Source of the DNA: Mercenaria mercenaria
Taxonomy: Eukaryota > Mollusca > Bivalvia > Venerida > Veneridae
Assembly: GCF_021730395.1 (NCBI RefSeq)
Contig: NC_069375.1
Coordinates: forward strand, 16,329,001-16,393,000
DNA length: 64,000 nt
Direction: 5' to 3'
Shown piece by piece: positions 56,101 to 64,000 of the stretch. The position numbers and the translations under genes are program-made. The notes under the pieces are model-generated. The model was not told where the DNA came from. It was given only the letters and a program-made list of their open reading frames with translations, and did not search any database. The first letter of the stretch is position 1. Each line of letters starts with the position of its first letter.

Positions 56101-56395
56101 AAAAAGAATCTGTAGATCCACCTAGATCTGTGATTGAATCTGTAGATCCACCTAGATCTGTGATTGAATCTGTACATCCACCTAGATCTGTGATTGAGTC
56201 TGCACACCACCTAGATCTGTGATTGAATCTGTACATCCACCTAGATCTGTGATTGAACCTGCACACCACCTAGATCTGTGATTGAACCTGCACACCACCT
56301 AGATCTGTGATTGAATCTGCACACCACCTAGATCTGTGATTGAATCTGCACACCACCTAGATCTGTGACTGAATCTGCACATCCATGGGGCTCTG
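55695..56395 (+). repeat. 29/30-bp minisatellite, split by a SINE
   Basis: Units read GATTGAATCTGCACACCACC plus TAGATCTGT (29 bp) or a 30-bp variant with GTAGATCCACC or GTACATCCACC. About three diverged units precede the SINE and about ten follow it. The open frames here follow the repeat period only. Confidence 0.9.
55808..56105 (+). mobile_element. Full-length tRNA-derived SINE with poly(A) tail
   Basis: The A box is TGGCCGAGTGG (55821) and the B box GGGTTCGAGCCTC (55871). A body with GGCTTACGGAAGGTCGGTGG and GGGCACCTGGGTCTTCCTCC follows, ending GTGCGACGTTAAATC with a long A tract. GAATCTGTAGATCC lies directly on both sides (55794-55807 and 56106-56119), as expected for a 14-bp target duplication, although the minisatellite host could also supply the motif. 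Confidence 0.9.
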
Positions 56396-56974
56396 ACTAA
56401 ATGTGCATACCCAGTTAGTCTATGACTGAATGTATGTTGTTATATTTGACCTATATGATAGCTGTTTTCACGTCACTCAAATTCAGCCAGTTTACAGTAC
56501 ACATTGGAAATGCATGTAACTACCGTATATAAGGAATACTAACAATGGAATATTCAGACAGAATTTTTGGTAAAGTTTCTACGTTTATTTTTTTCGAAAT
56601 GCTAAAATTCTTGAACAACGACATTCATATGCACCCAATGAAATATTTAAGAAATACAATTTTCCAGACAATTTTCTTATCTAACAAAGTGTTTATATGT
56701 ATTTTTTATGAAACTTAAACCATTTCTACTAGAATATATATCCTTGGTTTGTTACAAGGTATTCAAACAGGTTTTAATTGTGCACAGGATTAGTTGCCAC
56801 TTTGTCCGTCTGATGGTCTGTCCACTGATAACTCTTTTCTTTCCTCAGAACAAAACTGGCCTCAGTATTGCAGGGATGTCAGTGAGATATCGTTGAGATG
56901 AATTTCAATTTGCAAGAACCATAAGCCTACCTACAGTCATTGTAGAATAATCTTTCTTTTAACTCTTCTTAAAA
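56396..56974. other. No gene seen
   Basis: AT-rich, non-coding. Confidence 0.35.
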
Positions 56975-57262
56975 GTTTTGTTTGTTTGTGTGGAGTTTAA
57001 CACTGTTCATCAACAGATTCAGTTAATATGTAACAATAGGCAGCTAACCTAACCAGTGTTCCTGAATTCTGTACCAGTACAAACCTGTTCTCCGCAAGTA
57101 ACTGCCACTTTCCCCACATGAATCAGAGGTGGAGGACGAATGATTTCAGGCACAATATCTTTCATCTAATAGTCACGGAGAACATACGGCTTGCCCGAGG
57201 ATCGAACTCATGAGCCCGCGATCCATAGATCTGCTCTCTCCCTATTGAGCTAAGTGGGCTGG
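56975..57262 (-). mobile_element. Full-length tRNA-derived SINE, second family
   Basis: On the minus strand: head GCCCACTTAGCTCAATAGGG (A-box region) and GAGTTCGATCCTCGGGC (B box), then a body with ATTCGTCCTCCACCTCTGAT, GCAGTTACTTGCGGAGAACA and GGTTTGTACTGGTACAGAAT. It ends at AGTGTTAAACTCC and a CAAACAAACAAAAC tail. TTCTTAAAAG and TTCTTATAAG flank it, a target duplication with one mismatch. The body is one I associate with a common bivalve SINE. Confidence 0.85.
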
Positions 57263-57565
57263 TTCTTATAAGTACAATTTAGTTAAAACTTCAAAGGTAC
57301 AAAAGGGAGATTACAATAAAACTTGCATACAAACAAGTATTGCAGAGTTATCCCACCTTTAAACTATTTTTCGCAATTCTGGGTAAGGGACCTGCTTGTG
57401 CCATGATTGTGTTGGGTAAGTCTTTAATATTCTAACAGATTTGCAACTCTTTGCTCTCACCACATCAAAAATAAATATAGTAAGATTGGAAATTGAGTGT
57501 CGCACTACCTTTAAGGGATGGTACTATGTAAAAACTATAGAAAATGTCTTAGAAATAAAATTACA
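57263..57565. other. No gene seen
   Basis: Short non-coding stretch between a SINE and a foldback repeat. Confidence 0.35.
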
Positions 57566-57930
57566 TTCTAACACGATCCGATTCATTTTCCTATTAAACA
57601 AAGAAGGCTGAAAACAGTGAATTATGATACAACAATTCACTGTTCTGACGTTGTAATTATTACGTCATAGTGTAAAAGGGCATAGCGGCCTGTTGGAAAA
57701 GAAACCAATTGAAAACGGGATGTACTTTATAATCCTTGGTAACGTGTTAGAATCGAAATAATATATCTCATTTAGTGATTTGCTCTTGAATAAAATCATT
57801 GTTTCTCGTTCAGATGTGTATTATTATATCACTCGGGCTGCGCCCTCGTGATATCATTCCTTCATATCTGAATTCCAAACAAGGATTTATTCAGCGACAA
57901 ATCACTAAATTAGATATATTATTTCTTAAA
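57566..57930 (+). repeat. 360-bp interspersed repeat with foldback right half, copy 2
   Basis: Matches 22837-23215. It starts TTCTAACACGATCCGATTCA. The right half folds around TCACTCGGGCTGCGCCCTCGTGA, with AATAATATATCTCATTTAGT paired near 57905-57920. Confidence 0.75.
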
Positions 57931-58557
57931 TAACATGCATTCTCTAGTAGATATACCACAAAATGTGCACCCCTGCAAAAGTGCGTTCTTTGAGAGTACA
58001 GTAACCAAAGCCATAGAGTAATTAACCCTAGTAACAAAGGTATTCAGTGGGTTACAAATGGACAGTTGTGCAGAGGTGCACGTTTTAGGCTATATTATAT
58101 TCTCTAGCTATTGAAAAAAACATGGTCTAACAGTTGACCAACAGACAGACAGATGGACAGACAGACTGACAATGAGCAAAACAATATACCTAACCTCTTC
58201 GTCAAAGGGGTTGGGGAGGAGGGAGGTGGGAGAGGGGTGCATAAAAATGTACTATTCTGAGCAATTTCAGTCCACAGATATACTGAATCTTTGTTGATAA
58301 TGTCAGAAAGAGCTGATCAGTACAGTATATTTACATATATTCTGAGGAAACTGTGTTTCTAGATAGATATCATTTCTCCTGAAGTTTCCAAGTTTTGTTA
58401 CCCTGTTGTAGTTTCACTTAGTTATTTTCCTATAATACATAGAATTTTTTTGGCAAATATCGTACCAAAACTTGCTGATAAAAAAGTCCAATTTTTATCC
58501 ATGGCATGTGTATGAGTAACGCTGTATTTTCTTATTCTGCATTGTACCAAAAAGGTT
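57931..58557. other. No gene seen
   Basis: Includes a degraded CAGACAGACAGATGGACAGA run (58143) followed by a GGGAGGAGGGAGGTGGGAG patch, possibly the end of a GGAC-type repeat. Otherwise empty. Confidence 0.35.
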
Positions 58558-58770
58558 TTAACCCTTACCCTGCTATATTTCTATAATGGACTGGTCCATC
58601 TTTCAATTTGGACAGTACCATTTATTATTCAAAGGGGTTTACACTGAAAATTTACTGACTGAATAGCGAACAGTGCAGACCATGATCAGACTGCACGGAT
58701 GTGCAGGCTGATCTTGGTCTGCACTGGTTGCAAAGGCAGAATCATCTGCCGCCAGCAGGCTAAGGGTTAA
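58558..58770. mobile_element. piggyBac-like MITE, TTAACCCTTA ends, copy 3
   Basis: TTAACCCTTACCCTGCT and AGCAGGCTAAGGGTTAA form inverted ends including TTAA. The central GCAGACCATGATCAGACTGC pairs imperfectly with GCTGATCTTGGTCTGC. Confidence 0.85.
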
Positions 58771-59520
58771 AAAGCAGCAGTTAGAGTTATTAGCCTTTCA
58801 TTGAACTTCTAAATGACCCTTTTCACGTCTAAGGTATTTCAATATCAAGAGACAAGATCATTTTTTTTTCCCACTGATTTGGGAATGTGGTTGGGAAAAA
58901 TGTGTTGTAAAACAGCTAAATTGGGAATTGTTAAATTTAAGAAAAATAATGGCCATAAATGCATTAATTAAGTTAGCACACTGTCTTCTGTTTCATATTT
59001 TTAAGGTTTCTATAGGAACAGTCTTGATTGAAAAAGTTTTAAAAAAAAGACATTTTCTTTTTAACTTTGGGAATTTTAACTTCAAAATTAGGAAAAAAAG
59101 TTTTTGCCATTGGATTGGCCTGAAAAATAACACACGCACGCACATACACACGCGTACACACACACACACACTGAAGATACAGGCAATAAGTACATCACAT
59201 AAATAAAGCATTATTTAAGGACTGGTCAGGGTTGGAATATTTTAGTATAATTGCAATACACAATTGTTATTATTATTGTTATACCAGATTTGTATCACAC
59301 CCTTCTCATGACATGTTTAAAGGTGTTTTACATACAAAGACAACCCCTCAGGGTACCGAATCCATCCTCTACTGGTACAGGCACCATAGACTCTCTGTAT
59401 GCCCTAACGGAAGTCGCCAAAAACTAGGTGTTCAAAAATCAAAACACAAATTTTTGCTGTCATGGATGGCTTGGATTTTGTTTGTTTATTTCATTAATAT
59501 TGTATAAAGTTAGCGTATTT
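58771..59520. other. No gene; CA-rich microsatellite
   Basis: A CACACGCACGCACATACACA / (CA)n microsatellite lies at 59130-59170. The reading frames across it are not convincing. Confidence 0.5.
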
Positions 59521-61650
59521 TTAGCTCACCTGTCACAAAGTGACAAGGTGAGCTTTTGTGATCTCGTGGTGTCCGTCGTCCATGCGTCCGTAAACTTTTG
59601 CTTGTGACCACTCTAGAGGTCACATTTTTCATGGGATCTTTATGAAAGTTGGTCAGAATGTTCATCTCGATGATATCTAGGTCTTGCTCGAAACTGGGTC
59701 ACGTGCTGTTCAAAACTAGGTCAGTAGGTCTAAAAATAGAAAAACCTTGTGACCTCTCTAGGGGCCATATTTTTCAATGGATCTTCATGGAAATTGGTCA
59801 GAATGTTCATCTTGATGATATCTAGGTCAAGTTTGAAACTGGGTCAAGTGCTCTCCAAAACTAGGTCATTAGGTCTAAAAATAGAAAAACCTTGTGACCT
59901 GAGCCCTAGGGGCCATATTTTTCAATGGATCTTCATGAAAATTGGTCAGAATGTTCATCTTGATGATATCTAGGTCAAGTTTGAAAGTGGGTCACGTGCG
60001 GTCAAAAACTAGGTCAGTAGGTCTAAAAATAGAAAAACCTTGTGACCTCCCTAGAGGCCATATTTTTAAATGGATTTTATTGAAAATTGGTCAGAATGTT
60101 CGCCATTTTTTTCCATGGATCTTCATGAAAGTTAATCTGAATGTTCACTTTGATGATATCTAGGTAAAGTTCGAAAGTGGGTCACATGCGGTCAAAAACT
60201 AGGTCATTAGGTCTAAAAATAGAAAAACCTTGTGACCTCTCTAGAGGCCTTATTATCCCCCGCCGATGAAATCGGGAGGGGGGTATTGAAATGGCGTTGT
60301 CCGTCCGTCAGTCCGTCAGTCAGTCCGTCCGTCCGTCCGCAGCCATTTCTCAGTAACTACTTGGTAGAATTTCATGAAACTTGAAATAAACATGAACCAA
60401 CATACTGCGATGATGCCCGTCAAGTTTTTTTTTTGATTGGTCAATTTCCCTCAGAGTTATTGCCCTTGATTTAATAAAAAATGTCTGTCTGCAGCCATTT
60501 CTCAGTAACTAACAGGTAGAATTTCATCAGATTTGAAATAGACATGAACCAAGATACTGCGCTGATGCCCGTCAAGTTTTTTTTTTGATAGGTCAATTTC
60601 CCTCAGAGTTATTGCCCTTGATTTAATGAAAAATGTCCGTCTGCAGCCATTTCTCAGTAACTAGCAGGTAGAATTTCATCAAACTTGAAATAGACATGAA
60701 CCAAGATACTGCGACGATGCCCTTCAAGTTTTTTTCGATTGGTCAATTTTCCATTTAGTTATTGCCCTTTAATTGTTTAAAAATCCACAGATCTGTACAT
60801 AACAAACCAACCAATTGGAAGAATTTTATTAAACTTCTTCCATTCTTTTCCATGCACATTTATTATAAACATGTGATGTTGTGTACCTACACCTGGTCAC
60901 CACCTTACATTGGCCACCCCCCTCCCTCTCATCCCCCCCCCCCATTTTTCATTTTTCGTTTTCTACCAATATTTATAATCAACATGTAAACTGTTGTATC
61001 CTCACCCCCCCCCCCACCAAAACAAACCATTCATTTTCTTTTAATTTGATTTGACTAAAGAAATTATTTGCTTCTTGGTAACATTCTTAACTTTTTGCAG
61101 GATATATTTTTTTGCCGTTCCTCAACTCTGACCCTTTCGGCGGGGGATTCCAATTCATCGAATTTGCTTGTTTTTCAATGGATCTTCATGAAAATTGGTC
61201 AGAATGTTCACCTTGATGATATCTTGGTCAAGTTCGAAAGTGGATGACGTATGGTCAAAAACTAGGTCAGTAGTTCTAAAAATAGAAAAACCTTGTGACC
61301 TCTCTAGAGGCCATACTTTTCATGAGATCTTCATGAAAGTTGGTCAGAATGTTAACCTTGATGATATCTAGGTCAAATTGGAAACTGAGTCATGTACCTT
61401 CAAAAACTAGGTCATTAGGTCAAATAATAGAAAAACCTTGTGACCTCTCTAGAGGCCATATTTTTCAATGGTTCTTCAGGTCAGAATTTTTATCTCGATG
61501 ATATCTAGGTCAAGTTCAAAACTGGGTCACATGAGCTCAAGTACTAGGTCACTATGTCAAATAATAGAAAAAAACGACGTCATACTCAGTTCAAAACTGG
61601 GTCATGTGGGGACAGGTGAGCGATTCAGGACCATCATGGTCCTCTTGTTT
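59521..61650 (-). mobile_element. Tandem-repeat element with GCTCACCT ends, copy 2, holding a nested element
   Basis: On the plus strand it opens with AGCTCACCTGTCACAAAGTG and the paired GACAAGGTGAGCT. A GTCCGTCGTCCATGCGTCCG run follows. About eight units of roughly 145 bp in two groups (59620-60250 and 61170-61600) come next, marked by AAAACTAGGTCAGTAGGTCT and GACCTCTCTAGAGGCCATA. It ends GGTGAGCGATTCAGGACCATCATGGTCC and TCTTGTTT. It is the reverse of 6918-7914. The middle is occupied by another element. Confidence 0.7.
60250..61150 (-). mobile_element. Nested tandem-repeat element with CCCCCGCCGA ends
   Basis: TATCCCCCGCCGATGAAATC at the left and CTTTCGGCGGGGGATTCC at the right are inverted ends. 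A GTCCGTCCGTCAGTCCGTC run sits at 60300-60340. Three units of about 120 bp follow, with CAGCCATTTCTCAGTAACTA and TCAATTTCCCTCAGAGTTAT. It is inserted in the GCTCACCT element. The end type matches the 10477 and 25677 elements although the cores differ. Confidence 0.65.
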
Positions 61651-62185
61651 AATTTACGTATTGTCTAAGAGCTACTGTTTACATAGATAGTTTAGCGGGA
61701 CTTATTTTAATTGGACACTTTGACTCTACCAGGTAATCAGGGGGTGTGTTCGATTCGGGTAGAGTCAAGTGGATTTTTCACACTACTGCCCATCAAACGC
61801 AAGTAGTGCAACGCTAGTGTCGAGGTCACAGGTAAATAACATACTCCTCCCGCAATGGGGAGTAAAGTCGTGCAAATGTGCGTATTGCCTTGATACAAAA
61901 TGGTGGCTTAGCAACGGAAAGTGAAAAGTTAGCACTGAGCACAAGTTGTACCGATTGTAAATAAAGTTTAACCTTTGCATCAAAGCTGATGTTGATAAAC
62001 AATACAAATTTATCAAATTAATGTAGATGCGTCCTTTTGATTAAAATCCTTTTGACTGATCATATTTACACTCAACTCAACCTGACTCGAGCCTGTCCGA
62101 TTCGACAGTAAACTGCGCATGCGCAAGTGTAACACTAGTGTACTCTTGCTTAACCGAATCGAACTACTCAGGTAGACAGTGCATG
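61651..62185. mobile_element. Possible MITE with GTTCGATTCGG ends
   Basis: GGTGTGTTCGATTCGGGT near 61744 and AACCGAATCGAACTACTC near 62152 are inverted. The stretch between is non-coding. The family is not assigned. Confidence 0.45.
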
Positions 62186-62430
62186 TGTTTGTAGGCAGAG
62201 CTAAAATTTGTAAACAAAAAAATAATTTCACACAAAGCCCCTGCATAAAAAAGCTTTGTTTGTATGCTGCACAGTGTTTATGTGAAGTTACAGTAAGATA
62301 TAAGCAAAAGTAAAAAAGATGTGACCAAAAAAACAAAGGTTGCCGAAAACCTTTAACCAAGAGAGACAATGCCGACCCGGGGCAAGTAGAAAAGAACCAC
62401 TATTCTCTGAATAGTGGAGCTAAAAATGCA
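62186..62430 (+). repeat. Repeat scrap ending in CTATTCTCTGAATAG hairpin
   Basis: Shares AACAAAGGTTGCCGAAAACC and GAATAGTGGAGCTAAAAATG with 27985-28105. It is the far end of an AGAGCTGTC-hairpin family. Confidence 0.5.
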
Positions 62431-63390
62431 AAGAAAAAAGAAAAAGTGTCATGTCAAACTGAGCAGAATATAAATATAAACTTTTCTCCTATCTTAGCGG
62501 AAACACGCATGCAGATTATATTTCTTGTCCAAGAGAAGGACATCGTTGATGAAATAGACCAATAAATACTGTTTGACTGTCACATTTAGTAAAATACAAT
62601 ACAAAATTTAATATACTGATTAATTCAATGGGTACTGTGTATGGAGCTTATAAGCCCAAACACTTCATCATTTCTTCATTGAATAGGCATGTTGTGATTT
62701 GGTGAATAGTGGAACAGTTTTATTTCAAGTTCTGCGACTAGGCGGCCAGTACATAATTAAGATGCATGTTGGATTAAACAATATTTCAACTATTCAAGAT
62801 TGAAAATGCATATTTGTAGGTATAAACTCATGTGCATGGATTGATCATGAAACATTCAGAAGCGGTTCTGACACAACTTTCCCTCGCAGTTCCAAAATAA
62901 TGGGCATTTTTAGCCTGAATGCTTTGTCTTTTGCTTTGACCATCTGTGTTTTTGGTGAAAATACGTTTTTAGTTAATGTCTGTTTTACAACGGTGTGTTG
63001 CAGAGACATTTATCATACACTGAAAAATATATTCAACAAGAATATTTATTCCAAATAGCCAGAGAAAACATAAAAATACTTACTACCGGCAGCTTCTAAA
63101 AGTTTGTGAAACGAAAGTGAACGCCTATAGTTTGTGGTGACTTCTGTTTGGGCGTACAAAAAGCCTATACACTGTGGACACAGAGTGATCTAATCAAAGT
63201 GAGAGAAAGCCCCAAATCTTTAAGATATAAGCATATTCGGCTAACTTGAATTAGCTGTGCGAAGAGACAGTCTGATTCCTTCATATGCTGTTGTATAGCA
63301 CCAATATACATGAAGCTATATCTTTCATGGGAAGAACCAGTATAGGCCTCTTAGGTGGTAGACACTCCAGGAGCATTTCAGAAACTTCCA
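62431..63390. other. No gene seen
   Basis: AT-rich, non-coding, no recognised repeat. Confidence 0.35.
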
Positions 63391-63475
63391 GTGGTGGACC
63401 AGGATTTAAACCCTGACCTATGGATTGAAAGTCAAGCGTGTTACCACTAGATCACCTGGCAATCACAGTTGGTAT
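63340..63475 (-). mobile_element. Degenerate tRNA-derived SINE
   Basis: On the minus strand GCCAGGTGATCTAGTGGTAA gives an A-box-like part and GGGTTTAAATCCTGG a B-box-like part, followed by a short body (CACCACTGGAAGTTTC). The mutated B box and absence of a tail point to an old copy. Confidence 0.55.
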
Positions 63476-63599
63476 TAAAATTTAATTACAGAAGATAAGT
63501 CCTCAGTATATATGTGAATATAAGGAACCTGTTTTGGCTAAGTACAACTTTGTTGTATTATTCAAATAGTTTAGCTTGATTCTTTGTACTAAAAAGGGG

Positions 63600-64000
63600 C
63601 TGCCATAGTTGAAAATAAAAATAAAAACTTTTACTGCAACTTCTCATGAACTTATTAATGCACCTTCAACAGATATGGTCTACAGCATTCTTACCTCTGC
63701 AATGTTTTATATAGACTTAGATTCTTTTTCAAAATCTTCTTGTCTAAAACATCAAGGCCCTGGGCTTAGATGCTTTGCATGTATCATTGTATAGTGGTCC
63801 TCTACCAAATTTGTTCAAATCATGTATCTGCCAGGGACAAAATTGGCCCTGCCCGTAAGTCACTTGTTTATATATGAAAAACTTCAAAAATCTTGTGGGA
63901 AGCTGCAAGACCAAGATCTTTGATATATTTGGCATGTGATATTGTGTAGTGGTCCGCTGCAAAGTTTATTCAAATCATGCCCTTTGTTATAATAGATGAT
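63600..64000 (+). repeat. Partial tandem array, CAAGGCCCTGGGC family
   Basis: Contains CATCAAGGCCCTGGGC, GTGGTCCTCTACCAAATTTG and, one unit later, GTGGTCCGCTGCAAAG. Same family as 8876-9681; it runs off the window edge. Confidence 0.6.

Noticed and set aside
58928-59206. 92-codon frame ending in Thr-His repeats
   Set aside because: Its tail is the CA microsatellite and the rest is AT-rich with no coding sign.

Overview
This window is AT-rich, intron-rich, repeat-dense eukaryotic DNA. It most likely comes from a heterodont (venerid-like) bivalve mollusc. The evidence is the abundance of GTGACCTTGACC-rich tandem repeats that end in (GGAC)n runs, tRNA-derived SINEs of bivalve type, and split exons with the cysteine spacing of von Willebrand factor type C (VWC) modules, as in molluscan extracellular or shell-matrix proteins. 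The taxon is an inference. There is no bacterial gene structure, no CRISPR array, no rRNA, and no tRNA gene that I would call functional.

Host coding content is thin. One isolated, clean minus-strand exon lies at 2475-2607. Between about 33.2 kb and 13.7 kb the minus strand carries a series of VWC half-module exons. A type-A exon (Y-C-x-Y-K-G ... W-x-x-G-C ... C-x-C) alternates with a type-B exon (K-C-P ... C-x-M-V ... C-C-x-x-P-x-C followed by a Thr/Pro-rich linker). Two exons (16469-16567 and 21734-21848) are open with good splice sites. The others keep splice sites and module spacing but carry one or more frame breaks, so the locus is either a decaying gene or an assembly with uncorrected indels.

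Most of the rest is mobile DNA. 0-13.4 kb: a 1.5 kb TTAA-flanked element, a long perfect foldback, tandem-repeat elements, and a 3.0 kb pogo/Tigger-like element with a second element nested in it. 13.4-34 kb: the VWC exons among tandem-repeat elements, LINE and Ty3/gypsy fossils, foldbacks, a hAT-type MITE with a perfect 8-bp target duplication, and a SINE cluster. 34-44 kb: GTAC-rich and AAGCTTGC-rich satellite-like blocks, each present as an inverted pair, a TA-flanked mariner-like element, and a 3.9 kb AT-rich stretch with nothing recognisable. 43.8-48.7 kb: a 5'-truncated LINE whose own coding sequence has expanded into a 13-unit, 46-bp minisatellite, abutting a decayed MULE-type transposase gene. 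48.7-64 kb: more MITEs, including one inserted in another with the empty site also visible here, the second copy of the 1.5 kb TTAA element, two well-preserved SINEs, a minisatellite and further tandem-repeat elements.

The strongest general pattern is a group of elements that differ in core and end sequence but share one build: an ACAAGAG motif followed at once by a short hairpin, a core of tandem units of 145-175 bp full of TGACCT half-sites, and a (GGAC)n run just before the far end. Several insertions can be timed relative to one another because uninterrupted sister sequences survive in the same window.
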